A stretch of 64,000 nucleotides of DNA from positions 1 through 64,000 of the forward strand of contig WHUD01000007.1 in NCBI GenBank assembly GCA_009377385.1, in the 5' to 3' direction. Below are positions 1 through 9,655 of the stretch, one piece after another. The notes beneath the pieces are model-generated. The model was not told where the DNA came from and made no database searches. It was given only the letters and a program-made list of their open reading frames with translations. The stretch comes from Actinophytocola sp. GTDB lineage: Bacteria; Actinomycetota; Actinomycetes; Mycobacteriales; Pseudonocardiaceae. The position numbers and the translations under genes were made by a program. Every line of letters starts with the position of its first letter. The first letter of the stretch is position 1.

Positions 1-2
1 AG

Positions 3-221
3 CACAACCCTACCGAAGCGAAACAGATATACCTATCTAATTACCGCGCGCGTCCCAAAGAGACCCCGACCGTGTCGACCCCGGTGACCTGGGACGAGGT
101 GGCCGATTGCCGCCGCGCGTCGGAACTGCGCTTCGACGCCCGCGACGTTCTGGACCGCATCGCGGCGGAAGGGGACCTGTTCGATGGTGTGCTTGCGGAG
201 GCGGCTCCGGTGCCGGAGTGA
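3..221 (+). CDS. LigD-type polymerase (PolDom) C-terminus, truncated by window start
   Basis: Frame 3 reads ...HNPTEAKQIYLSNYRARPKETPTVSTPVTWDEVADCRRASELRFDARDVLDRIAAEGDLFDGVL..., resembling the C-terminal PTVSTPVTWDEV block of LigD Pol domains; stop at 219-221. Confidence 0.7.
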   Translation, partial: HNPTEAKQIYLSNYRARPKETPTVSTPVTWDEVADCRRASELRFDARDVLDRIAAEGDLFDGVLAEAAPVPE

Positions 222-264
222 AGGGCGTCTTCACATCGCCTGGTGTTGCAAAGACGCCCTTCAC
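218..264. terminator. Inverted repeat between convergent genes (GTGAAGGGCGTCTT ... AAGACGCCCTTCAC)
   Basis: Perfect 14-bp arms (218-231 / 251-264) between the LigD-Pol stop and the VKOR stop. Confidence 0.7.
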
Positions 265-278
265 AAGACCCCGTTCAC

Positions 279-875
279 TCACACGAGCGTCGACCAGTAG
301 TCCCAGAACCGGACGCCGATGAGCGCGATGATCACCACGAACCACAGCGTCAAGACGAAGCTGTGGTAGCGGGCGAGCAGTGCTCCCACCGGGCGGTGCG
401 AGAGGTTGTGCAGCGTCGTGTACCAGAACAGCGGGATTGTCACCGCCCACACCACCATGCAGTACGGACACAGCGCGCCGATCGTGTACAGGCTCTGCCA
501 GATCAGCCAGTGCACGAACAGCACGCCGAACGTCGTCCCGGCCTGCAGCGCCAGCCAGAACCAGCGTGGTGGGCGGAACCCGGAGGCCAGCGCGCCCCCG
601 GCCGTTACCAGCATCGCGAACCCGGCGATACCCAGCAGCGGGTTCGGCACGCCGAACGCGGCGGCCTGCGGTGTGGTCATCACCGACCCGCACGAGAGCA
701 CCGGGTTGAGGCTGCACGTCGGCACGTAACTGGCGTCTTCGAGGAGCGCGACCTTCTCGACCATCAGCACGAACGACGCCAGCAGGCCGATGCCGCCGCC
801 GACCAAGTAGAGCCACCGGACGACCCGCTCCAGCGAGCTCTCGCCTGTCACCGGCGTCGCCCGTGCGGTGCTCAC
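279..875 (-). CDS. Vitamin K epoxide reductase (VKOR) family membrane protein
   Basis: 198 aa, multiple TM segments, CSLNPVLSCGSV and CPYC motifs typical of bacterial VKOR. Confidence 0.92.
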   Translation of the reverse strand: MSTARATPVTGESSLERVVRWLYLVGGGIGLLASFVLMVEKVALLEDASYVPTCSLNPVLSCGSVMTTPQAAAFGVPNPLLGIAGFAMLVTAGGALASGFRPPRWFWLALQAGTTFGVLFVHWLIWQSLYTIGALCPYCMVVWAVTIPLFWYTTLHNLSHRPVGALLARYHSFVLTLWFVVIIALIGVRFWDYWSTLV

Positions 876-1603
876 TGCGCCAGCTCCGCGTCGAGCCGGT
901 CCCGGAACTGCTGCTTCACCTCCGCGAACGTCTCACCGGACGGTGTGAAGCGCTCTCCGTTGACGAACAGCGTCGGCGTCCCGGTCACCTCGGCCTTCTC
1001 CGCGTCGGCCTTGTCCGCCTCGATGCGCTTGGCCACCGCGTCCGAATCCATGTCGGTGTGGAATCGCTCCAGGTCGAGGCCGATCTCCTCCGCGAAGCGG
1101 TCGAAGGCCGCCCGCGCCCTGTCCTCGTCATCGCTGATCTCTGCGGCGTCCTCGGTGACCGCCCACTGCTCGTAGTTGTCGTACAGCGCGTGGTACATCT
1201 CGGCGTACTTGCCCTGCATCCCCGCCGCTTCGGCCGCCTTGGCCGCTGACAGCGCGAGCGGGTGATTGTCGAGCGGGAAGTTGCGCACCACGAACGTGAT
1301 CCGGTCGCCGTAGTCTCGCTCGACGTCGACGGTGATGTTGCGGTAGTAGCCCGCGCACGCCGGGCATTGGAAGTCAAGGAACTCCACGACGGTGACCGAG
1401 TCGTCACCCGCATCGGTGAGCCGGTGGCTGTTCTCGTCGACCAACACGTCGCTCGGCACGGTCGCCGCGCCCTGTGGCTCGTCGTCACCGCTCAGCAGCA
1501 CACCGCCGAGCACGATGATCGCGACGACGACAACCCCGACGGTGAGCAGCACGTTCGCCGACGGCCATGCACGCCCGCCCTCGACGATCTTTTCCTTCGG
1601 CAT
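872..1603 (-). CDS. DsbA-family thioredoxin-fold protein, membrane anchored
   Basis: N-terminal TM, FLDFQCPACAGYY (CPAC) motif, cis-Pro TGTPTLFVNGE; overlaps VKOR start (ATGA). Confidence 0.92.
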   Translation of the reverse strand: MPKEKIVEGGRAWPSANVLLTVGVVVVAIIVLGGVLLSGDDEPQGAATVPSDVLVDENSHRLTDAGDDSVTVVEFLDFQCPACAGYYRNITVDVERDYGDRITFVVRNFPLDNHPLALSAAKAAEAAGMQGKYAEMYHALYDNYEQWAVTEDAAEISDDEDRARAAFDRFAEEIGLDLERFHTDMDSDAVAKRIEADKADAEKAEVTGTPTLFVNGERFTPSGETFAEVKQQFRDRLDAELAQ

Positions 1604-1903
1604 GACTTCGTTGACTACCTTCCCCTGCTCGATTCCGCCGCGACCCGGCGCGGCCCGCTCGCTCGCCGCCGCGACAGTAACCGCGTTGCCTGAGACGACG
1701 CTGAAATCGCGCGGCCTGTGCCGCACAGCCTACGGGTGGCGCTGGCCACGGCCGCGACGCCCAGCGTTGCTGGTGTTTACACCGCGTCGCGACGGGCACT
1801 CGACCTGGTGTGGCGGGGTAGGAGGACCCGCGACGCCGGGACCTCCTGCCGTGACGACGTGGTGCGGTCCGGGCGAGGCTGATAGCCCGACCGCGACAGC
1901 GAG

Positions 1904-4900
1904 GTGACGGTGAGCACTGATCACGAACGGGTGTGGCTCGGCAACCGCCAGTTCGGTGCGTTCCTGTTCGACCTGGACGGCGTCGTCACCGACACGGCGT
2001 CGGTCCACCAGCGCGCCTGGCAGCGGCTGTTCGACGACGTCCTGCCCGGCAGGTTCGACGCCACGACCTACCGTGCCCACGTCGACGGCAAGGCCCGCAT
2101 CGACGGGGTGACGGCGGTATTGGCCGCCAACGACGTCACGCTGCCGCGCGGCGAGCCGGACGACGAACCAGGGACGACAACCGCGTGGGCGCTGGCGAAC
2201 CGGAAGGACGCACTGTTCGCCGAGGAGCTCGTCGCCCGTCCGCCGCACGCCTTCGACGGCGCTATCACACTGCTGCGCACGCTCCGCAAGGCCGGGATCG
2301 CCACGGCGCTGGTGTCCGCCAGCAAGAACGCCGCGCGGGTGCTCGACGTCGCCGGGGTGGCCGACCTGTTCGACGTCCGCGTGGACGGCGTCGAGGCCGA
2401 GCGGCTCGGCCTGCCGGGCAAACCGGACCCCGCGCTTTTCCTGACCGCCGCCCGCACGCTCGACGTCGCACCGGTGGACGCCGTCGTCATCGAGGACGCC
2501 ATCTTCGGGGTGCAGGCCGGTCACGCCGGGGAGTTCGGGCTGGTCGTCGGCGTGGACCTGGGCGGCGCCGCAGCGGGTCTGCGCGCGGCGGGCGCCGACA
2601 TCGTCGTCACCGACCTTGACCAGCTCGCGGTGCACACCGCGTCGCGGGACTGCCCGATGTGCGCCGAGCCAGCTGACGAGTGGCAACTGGACTACGTCGG
2701 ATCCGACGCGGCCGACGAAGGCACAAGGGAAGCACTGCTCACAGTGGGGAACGGGTATCTCGCGACACGCGGGGCCGCGCCGGAGTCGCACGACGACGGG
2801 GTGCACTATCCCGGCACCTACATCGCAGGCATCTACAACCGGCTGACCTCGGAGATCGACGGTGTGCCCCGCGAGGACGAGAGCATGGTCAACCTGCCCA
2901 ACTGGCTGCCGCTGACGTTCCGGCCGGAGGGCGGGCAGTGGCTGCGACTGGACACCCCAGAGCGGCGCCATGAGCACCGCAGGCTCGACCTGCGCACCGG
3001 CGTGCTGCACCGGGACGTCGTGCTCGCCGACGCCGAGGGCAGGGTGACCCGCCTGCGGCAGTGGACCCTGGTGTCGATGGCCGAGCCGCACCGGGCGGCG
3101 CAGCGCACCGTGCTCATCCCGGAGAACTGGTCCGGCAGGCTACAGGTGCGCACCGGGCTCGACGGCACGGTGCGCAACCGCAACGTCGCCGCCTACACCC
3201 GGCTTGCCGACCGGCATCTCACCGACGTGAGCACCGGTAGCGATTCGAGAGCACCGCTCTGGCTCGCCGCGCGGACGACCCAGTCGACCACCACCGTCGC
3301 GTTCTGCGCCCGCACCGAGGTGTTCCGCGGCGGCGCGCCGGCGGACGCGCAACGGCAGGTAGGCGGCGAGGACGACTTCATCGAGGAAGACCTCACCATG
3401 GCGGTGGCGGCGGGGGAGGAGATCACCGTCGACAAGACTGTCGCGGTGTTCACCTCCCGCGACTGGGGCATCTCCGAACCGCGCACCGCGGCGCGCGACG
3501 AGCTGGCGCGCTGCGGCGGGTTCGACGCGCTGCTCGGCCCGCACGCCGAGGCGTGGCGGCGGCTCTGGCAGCGGTTCCGGGTGGAGCTCGCCGACGGCGA
3601 TCCGCAGCGCCGTGCCGTCATGCTGCATGTGTTCCATCTGCTCCAGACACTCTCGCCGCATACAGCGGAGCTGGACGCCGGGGTGCCGGCGCGTGGCCTG
3701 CACGGCGAGGGCTACCGGGGCCACGTGTTCTGGGACGAGATCTTCGTGCTGCCGTTCGTGAACTTCCGGATGCCTGAGCTGAGCCGGTCGCTGCTGCGCT
3801 ACCGGTACCGGCGGCTGCCGCTGGCCCGCGAACGGGCAAGGGCGCTCGGCCTGCGCGGCGCGCTGTTCCCGTGGCAGAGCGGCAGCAGCGGGCGAGAGGA
3901 GACGCCGCGCTCGTTCTACAACCCGCTGTCCGGCCGCTGGATGGCTGACAACTCGCGACTGCAGTACCACGTCGGGCTCGCCATCGCCTACAACGTGTGG
4001 CGCTACTGGCAGACCACCGCCGACACCGGGTTCCTCAGCGAGTACGGCGCCGAGATGCTGATCGAGGTCGCCCGGTTCTGGGCCAGCGTCGCCACCTACG
4101 ACGCCGCCGCAGATCGCTACGACATTCGCGGCGTGATGGGCCCGGACGAGTTCCACGACGGCTACCCGGACTCCCCAGGCCGGGGCGTCGACAACAGCGC
4201 CTACGTCAACGTCATGACCGCGTGGGTGCTGCGCAGGGCACGCGACGCCTACGACATCCTCGGCCCGCAACAGGCCGCCGAGCTGTGGCAGCGGCTCGGG
4301 CTCGACGACGCCGAACTGGACCACTGGGAACGGATCACCCGCAGGCTACGGGTGCCGTTCCTGCCCAACGGGCTGCTCGCGCAGTTCGACGGCTTCGGCG
4401 AGCTTGCCGAGCTGGACTGGGGCGACTACCGGCGGCGCTACGGCGACATCGGCAGGCTGGACCTCATCCTCGAAGCCGAGCACGACACCCCCAACCGCTA
4501 CCAGGTGAGCAAGCAGACCGACGTACTGATGCTGCTGTACCTGTTCAGCGCCGAGGAGCTGATCGAGCTGCTCGAAGGGCTCGGCTACCGCTTCGACCCC
4601 GCCACCATCCCGGACACGGTGGACTACTACCTCTCGCGCACCTCGCACGGCTCGACGTTGAGCCGGGTCGCGCATTCCTGGGTGCTTGCCCGCACCAACC
4701 GCAGGCATTCCTGGCGGATGTTCGCCGACGCGCTGCGCGCCGACCTCGACGACATCCAGGGCGGCACCACCCGTGAGGGCATCCACCTCGGCGCGATGGC
4801 AGGCACGCTCGACCTGCTGCAGCGCTGCTACACGGGGCTGGACGTCCGCTGCGACGCGCTGTGGCTGCACCCCGCGCTGCCGGACGAGCTGACGAAGTTG

Positions 4901-5089
4901 GCGTTCGAACTGCGCTACCGCAACCAGTGGGTGTCGGTGCACGTCGACCACGCCGAGACGACGGTGTGCTCGCAGCCAAGCGGGGCGCTGCCGGTCCACG
5001 TCGTGATCGACGACGTCCGCTACGAGCTGCCGCCTGGCGGGTGCGTCTCGGTACCGGTCTCCGCCCCGGACGCCCCGGCGTCGGCGTGA
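1904..5089 (+). CDS. Fused HAD (beta-phosphoglucomutase-like) + glycoside hydrolase family 65 phosphorylase
   Basis: N-term FLFDLDGVVTDTASVHQRAW (HAD motif I); C-term GHVFWDEIFVLPF, MGPDEFH, KQTDVLMLLYLF typical of GH65. Confidence 0.92.
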   Translation: MTVSTDHERVWLGNRQFGAFLFDLDGVVTDTASVHQRAWQRLFDDVLPGRFDATTYRAHVDGKARIDGVTAVLAANDVTLPRGEPDDEPGTTTAWALANRKDALFAEELVARPPHAFDGAITLLRTLRKAGIATALVSASKNAARVLDVAGVADLFDVRVDGVEAERLGLPGKPDPALFLTAARTLDVAPVDAVVIEDAIFGVQAGHAGEFGLVVGVDLGGAAAGLRAAGADIVVTDLDQLAVHTASRDCPMCAEPADEWQLDYVGSDAADEGTREALLTVGNGYLATRGAAPESHDDGVHYPGTYIAGIYNRLTSEIDGVPREDESMVNLPNWLPLTFRPEGGQWLRLDTPERRHEHRRLDLRTGVLHRDVVLADAEGRVTRLRQWTLVSMAEPHRAAQRTVLIPENWSGRLQVRTGLDGTVRNRNVAAYTRLADRHLTDVSTGSDSRAPLWLAARTTQSTTTVAFCARTEVFRGGAPADAQRQVGGEDDFIEEDLTMAVAAGEEITVDKTVAVFTSRDWGISEPRTAARDELARCGGFDALLGPHAEAWRRLWQRFRVELADGDPQRRAVMLHVFHLLQTLSPHTAELDAGVPARGLHGEGYRGHVFWDEIFVLPFVNFRMPELSRSLLRYRYRRLPLARERARALGLRGALFPWQSGSSGREETPRSFYNPLSGRWMADNSRLQYHVGLAIAYNVWRYWQTTADTGFLSEYGAEMLIEVARFWASVATYDAAADRYDIRGVMGPDEFHDGYPDSPGRGVDNSAYVNVMTAWVLRRARDAYDILGPQQAAELWQRLGLDDAELDHWERITRRLRVPFLPNGLLAQFDGFGELAELDWGDYRRRYGDIGRLDLILEAEHDTPNRYQVSKQTDVLMLLYLFSAEELIELLEGLGYRFDPATIPDTVDYYLSRTSHGSTLSRVAHSWVLARTNRRHSWRMFADALRADLDDIQGGTTREGIHLGAMAGTLDLLQRCYTGLDVRCDALWLHPALPDELTKLAFELRYRNQWVSVHVDHAETTVCSQPSGALPVHVVIDDVRYELPPGGCVSVPVSAPDAPASA

Positions 5090-6147
5090 ACGCCGGAGCC
5101 GCGAGTCGCACCTTCCTGGGCGCGAGTCGCACCTTCCGGTGTGGCGAGTTCTCCGGTGCGGCGGTGCAGCCGGAATCCGATCGCGCTGGCGATCAGTAGC
5201 ACGGCGCCCGCGATGAGCAGCACGGCTGCGCCGCCGACGGCGCCGTCCGTGAGGTCCCAGACGGCTTCCGGCGCGGCCACGCTCACCGCGACCACGCCAG
5301 CCACCAGCACCACCCAGGTGCGCACCCAGCGGTACAGCACCAGGCACCCGATGCCGAGCACGAACGTCGCGACGTACGCCAGGGGCTGCCAGTCGTGCTC
5401 ACCCATCGGCGTCTGCGCGCCGTAAAGCATGATCACCAGGCCGAGCCCGAGCCCGGTCAGCCGATGCCGCAGCAGCCCGCTCAGCGCGAGCCCGGTGAGC
5501 AGCGCGCCGCACGCGAACACCCCGATGCCGCCGGCGAGCGGGGTGAGGTCCGTGTTCGCGCCGACCGTCGTGAGCACGGTGAACAGCAGCAGCCCCGTCG
5601 CCGCGAGCAGTCCTGACACTCCCGGCAGCACGATGTAGCTGACGACGGCCACCAGCAGGCCAGCGCCTCCTGCCAGCGCCAGCTCGGCCTCCGTCACTGG
5701 GTCGGGGAGCGCGATCCCCACCGTGATCGCGGTGCTCACCGCCGCGAGCGCGAACAGCACCGACGCCACTCGGAGCCGCGCCGTCGCCGCGCGCGACTCC
5801 CGCGCATGGCCCCTGCCCGCCGCGACGGCGCCTGCCGCCAGCAGCGCGACGGTGACCAAGGCGAGCAGGCTGGTGCGCGCGGTCTCGGTGAGCCGTTCCC
5901 ATGAGGACGCCACAAGCACGATGGCGCCGGTCAGCACCAGCGCGCCGCCGAGGTAGCCCGCGATCTCGGCGATGAAACCGCGCGTGGGTCCGGCGTGCGC
6001 GGTGATGCCCAGCTCGCGCCGGACGATGTCGGCCTGCTCGGCCGAGAGCACGCCACGCTCGACGAGCGACGTCAAGGCATGGTCCTGGGTGCGCGGTCGC
6101 GGCCACGCGGGGTGAGACACCCGTTGAGCGTTCATATCGCTGAGCAT
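5020..6147 (-). CDS. DUF2157-like multi-TM membrane protein
   Basis: N-term LVERGVLSAEQADIVRRELGI followed by about 10 TM segments; start may be 6135. Confidence 0.75.
   Translation of the reverse strand: MLSDMNAQRVSHPAWPRPRTQDHALTSLVERGVLSAEQADIVRRELGITAHAGPTRGFIAEIAGYLGGALVLTGAIVLVASSWERLTETARTSLLALVTVALLAAGAVAAGRGHARESRAATARLRVASVLFALAAVSTAITVGIALPDPVTEAELALAGGAGLLVAVVSYIVLPGVSGLLAATGLLLFTVLTTVGANTDLTPLAGGIGVFACGALLTGLALSGLLRHRLTGLGLGLVIMLYGAQTPMGEHDWQPLAYVATFVLGIGCLVLYRWVRTWVVLVAGVVAVSVAAPEAVWDLTDGAVGGAAVLLIAGAVLLIASAIGFRLHRRTGELATPEGATRAQEGATRGSGVHADAGASGAETGTETHPPGGSS
5101..5137. repeat. Two direct copies of GCGAGTCGCACCTTCC (5101-5116, 5122-5137)
   Basis: Seen directly; reverse-complement pair found at 9616-9652. 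Confidence 0.9.
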
Positions 6148-6292
6148 GGCACGCGGATCGACGTCAGGCAGCTGCCGAGAGTCAGCAGCAGAGGGGACTA
6201 AGGTGAGTGTGGATGTCGGAACTCGCCCGTCCGGAAGTCGGGCTCGCGGCGTGGCCAGGCGGGGCGGCCCTGCCTGGCCACGCCGGTGCGGA

Positions 6293-7942
6293 CTACTTCC
6301 TCGGCTGGAGGACGAACAGCCCCTGTTCGATGCCGGACACCACGACGGTGCCGGACTCGAAGTACGGGTAGTTGCTCCAGGCGCCGTTGAACTCGGCGGC
6401 GTCATCGGCGGGGTAAACGTCGAAGAACGCCGTCTCCCGCAGCGTGCCGCGCTCGACGCGCTTGCCGTCGAGGATGCGCAGCCCCGACCGGTAGTTCGCC
6501 TCGTATACCGTGTCGCCCTTGGTGTAGAGGTTGTGGTCGATCGCAGGCGTGTCCGCCACGTAGGTCCCGCGTAGCTTCGGGTCCGTCAGGCTGGTGACGT
6601 CGAGGATGTACGTCGTCGTGTTCACGCCGTGGTCGGTCTCATCGGCCTCGTCGTTGAACAGGAACGTCCGCGAGTCCTCGGTCAGCCAGCCCTGGTGGGT
6701 GTACGAGGCGTTCTCATAGCCGAACCTGGCGAGCTGCACCGGGTTCGACTTGTCGGTGACGTCGACGATGGTCACGGTGTCCTCATTGGAGTTGAACAGG
6801 ATCTCGTGGCCGGTGAAGCGGCTGTCCGGGCCGTCGTATGTCACCGCCTGGGTGTCGTGCGTGTAGCCGTCCTCGCTGACACACCCGGCGAACTGCGGCG
6901 ACGTCGGCTCGCTGATGTCGACCATGTGCGGGCCGCCGTCGCAGGTGAGCGAGCCGAGGATGTAGGCGAACCCGGTGTCGGTGTTGATCGCGACGTTGTG
7001 GGCGCCGCCGACAAGCGGGTAGTGCGCGTCCTCGGTCCACTGCTGCGGCTCGGTCGCCCCGCGAAGCCGGGTCAGGTCGAACACCTGCATGCCGTGGAGC
7101 GGCTCCTCGCTGACGACGTAGGCGTGGTTCTGGTACACCTTCACGTCGCGCCAGGACGCGAACAGCGTCTCCACCGGCTGGTGCGAGGGCAGCATGCCAA
7201 GGTACTCCGGGCTGGTGGGTGTCGTGACGTCGACGAACGCCGTCCCGCTCGTTGTGCCGAGCAGCGCGTACTCCCTGCCGGTCTGCGGGTCGGTCCAGCC
7301 CCAGATGTCGTTCGCCGCGGTGGGGGAGCCGACCGACGACAGCGGCAGGAACGCGGCCAGGTCGACGCCGCGGCACGGGAACGGACCTGCGGCTCCGCCT
7401 TGGCACGGCACGTCGTAGAGCGGCTCGTCCGGCACCTCGCTGACGGCGCCTCGCCTGCTGTGCAGTTCGGCCCTGCCGTCATATCCGGAGTCGGACACAT
7501 TGAACGGGTTCACGTAGACGTCGTAAGTGCCCGATGGCTTGGAGATGAGCACGGTCTCCTCGGTGCTGTTCTCCGATATCGAGTGCCCGACGTGGTTGCC
7601 GTCGGCGTCGAAGACGTGCACGTCGAAGTCGTCGGCGGGGTCCTGCCATCCGATGCTGACCTCGGCGCCGCCCCGGTAGTTCTCCCAGTGCGCCGGGTCC
7701 ACGTCGACGTTGAGGGTGAAGTGGTCGCAGACCTCGTTGGGGCTGCCGGGGCAGACGGTGTCGGCGAACGCGGTCGACCCAATGGCGTAGTGGTGGCCCT
7801 CCCAGCTCACGGTGCGCTGATCCAGCGAGACCGTGCCCTCCTCCGGGGTGGCCGCCTGCGACGCCGGCATCACGATCATGCCGAGTCCGAGCACGGCGGG
7901 CGCGAGCAGGCCCAGCCATCGGGTGCGGGTGGGTAGACGCAT
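6293..7942 (-). CDS. Secreted LVIVD-repeat / choice-of-anchor B family protein
   Basis: Signal peptide MRLPTRTRWLGLLAPAVLGLGMIVMPASQAA; LVIVD-like repeats (GMQVFDLTRLR, VTIVDVTDKSNP, TYILDVTSL). Confidence 0.8.
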   Translation of the reverse strand: MRLPTRTRWLGLLAPAVLGLGMIVMPASQAATPEEGTVSLDQRTVSWEGHHYAIGSTAFADTVCPGSPNEVCDHFTLNVDVDPAHWENYRGGAEVSIGWQDPADDFDVHVFDADGNHVGHSISENSTEETVLISKPSGTYDVYVNPFNVSDSGYDGRAELHSRRGAVSEVPDEPLYDVPCQGGAAGPFPCRGVDLAAFLPLSSVGSPTAANDIWGWTDPQTGREYALLGTTSGTAFVDVTTPTSPEYLGMLPSHQPVETLFASWRDVKVYQNHAYVVSEEPLHGMQVFDLTRLRGATEPQQWTEDAHYPLVGGAHNVAINTDTGFAYILGSLTCDGGPHMVDISEPTSPQFAGCVSEDGYTHDTQAVTYDGPDSRFTGHEILFNSNEDTVTIVDVTDKSNPVQLARFGYENASYTHQGWLTEDSRTFLFNDEADETDHGVNTTTYILDVTSLTDPKLRGTYVADTPAIDHNLYTKGDTVYEANYRSGLRILDGKRVERGTLRETAFFDVYPADDAAEFNGAWSNYPYFESGTVVVSGIEQGLFVLQPRK

Positions 7943-8239
7943 CGATCCTCCTTGCCGGAGCGGTTTCGCCGGGTACGGCGGCGACGGACGGCTCCACTGC
8001 GGTCGAGACTTCGGTAGGTGGTTCAACGCGCGGAGATGCCGAAGGTTGCGGCAAAGCTGAATCCTGTGCGTTATTCCCGTTATGTCTGGTGATGGTCGCC
8101 CAGGCAAGGGCACTTCTGCCCTGCACTGCCACCGATGCCGCTGCGTACCGTCAGCGGCGACGGGAGCCGCCCGGCGCGTTTCCCCGGCGCGGGACGCGGG
8201 GTATCCGGGGCAAACGGGACGACGAGAAGGAGGCAGCCG

Positions 8240-9022
8240 ATGAAGGCGACGCTGTCGCTCGGCCGCATCGCAGGCGTGCGGGTCGGTCTGCACTGGAGCG
8301 TGCTGGGGATCGTGGCCATCCTGGTGTCGTTGGCGCTGGCGCGCTGGCCAGTCATGGTGCCGGGCTACTCATGGGTCGCCTACGCCGTCGCGGCGGTGAC
8401 GACGGCGGTGCTGTTCGTCGGCTCGCTGCTGGCGCACGAGCTGGCGCACGCCGTGGTGGCGCGCAGGGAAGACGTCGACGTCGGCGCCATCACGCTGTGG
8501 CTGCTCGGCGGGGTCGCCCAGCTACGCGGCGACGCGACGACCCCGGCCGCCGCGCTGCGGATCGCCGTGGTCGGTCCTGCGATGAGCTTGGCGCTTGCGG
8601 TGGTGTTCGGTCTGATCTCGCTGCCGTTCGCGGGCGGCGACGGCGGCATGCTCGTCGCGGTGACGTTCGGCTACCTCGGCGTGATCAACCTCGTCCTTGC
8701 CGTGTTCAACCTGATCCCCGCTGCTCCGCTTGACGGCGGCCGGATCCTGCGCGCCGCGCTGTGGCACTGGCGCGGTGACCGTGACAAGGCCGCGGTGTGG
8801 AGCGCCCGCGCGGGCCGGGTGTTCGGCATCGGCCTGATCGCGCTCGGCGCGGTGTGGCTGTTCGTCGGCGCCGGAGCGGACGGCCTGTGGTGGATCTTGA
8901 TCGGGCTGTTCATCGTGACCGTGGCCGGTGCCGAGGAGCAACAGGCCACGCTGAGTGGCTCGCTCCGCAACCGACCGGCCGGAGACCACCACGCTGCTGG
9001 ACGTCGCGTGCCCGCCCGCTGA
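8240..9022 (+). pseudogene. Site-2 protease (M50) family metalloprotease; probable internal deletion and frameshift
   Basis: HELAH and NLIPAAPLDGGR motifs intact; the expected CBS pair is lost, a remnant CBS follows in another frame (8955-9215). Confidence 0.75.
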
Positions 9023-9215
9023 GATGCCGCTGACCTCGCGGGAGGAGTCGTTGACCGACCTGCTGCCCCGGATGGTGGGCTGCGAGGACGGCAGGGCGCT
9101 CGTCGTAGAGGACGGCAGGCTGATCGGCATCGTCACCTCGCGCGACATCAGCCACGCAGTGTCGGTGAGCGACCTGCACGGCACCGGCGCCGACCTCGTC
9201 GCCGGGCGAGGGTAG
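8955..9215 (+). pseudogene. Orphan CBS-domain remnant of the M50 gene
   Basis: TTLLDVACPPAEMPLTSREESLTDLLPRMVGCEDGRALVVEDGRLIGIVTSRDISHAV in frame shifted from 8240 ORF. Confidence 0.65.
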
Positions 9216-9319
9216 TTGGCGGCGTTGTCCGTCCAGTGGGTGCCAGCGAGCCAGCCGCTGTCAATGTAGATGACCTGACCGGTGATGAACGATCCCGCGT
9301 CGCTGGCGACGGCGACGCC
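9207..9319 (-). pseudogene. SDR-family oxidoreductase C-terminal fragment
   Basis: Minus-strand reading GVAVASDAGSFITGQVIYIDSGWLAGTHWTDNAANYPRP resembles SDR C-termini; no SDR body present. Confidence 0.65.
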
Positions 9320-9605
9320 CGAGAGCTTCGGCCCGGTGGCCGAGGCGGCCGACGCGGTGGCGGCGTACCTGCCGCACCGGCCCCCGCAACCTCGACGGGC
9401 TCAGGCGGAACCTGCGGGAGGCGGACGGCAGGCTGTTCTGGCACGGGGACTCCGAACTGCTGGCGAACTCGATGGAGCGATCGGTGCAGCGCAACACCCT
9501 GATGGACCCCGCAAGGCTCGCGGCGGCCGCGGCGTCGCTGCGGGTGCCGACCCTGCTGGTGCGCGGTGGCCAGTCGGACGTGCTCGGCGATTTCCTCGAC
9601 CGCCG
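9312..9605 (+). pseudogene. Alpha/beta hydrolase internal fragment with frameshift
   Basis: SFGPVAEAADAVAAYLPHRP (one frame) then NLDGLRRNLREADGRLFWHGDSELL...RVPTLLVRGGQSDV (another); switch at C5 run 9381-9385. Confidence 0.65.
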
Positions 9606-9615
9606 CATCCGCTCC

Positions 9616-9652
9616 GAAGGTGCGACTCGCGGGTCCGGAAGGTGCGACTCGC
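9616..9652. repeat. Two copies of GAAGGTGCGACTCGC (inverse orientation to 5101-5137)
   Basis: Copies at 9616-9630 and 9638-9652. Confidence 0.9.
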
Positions 9653-9655
9653 GGG

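Noticed and set aside
1730-3091. 453-aa minus-strand ORF opposite the HAD-GH65 gene
   Set aside because: GC-rich shadow ORF; low-complexity composition and opposite a clearly homologous protein
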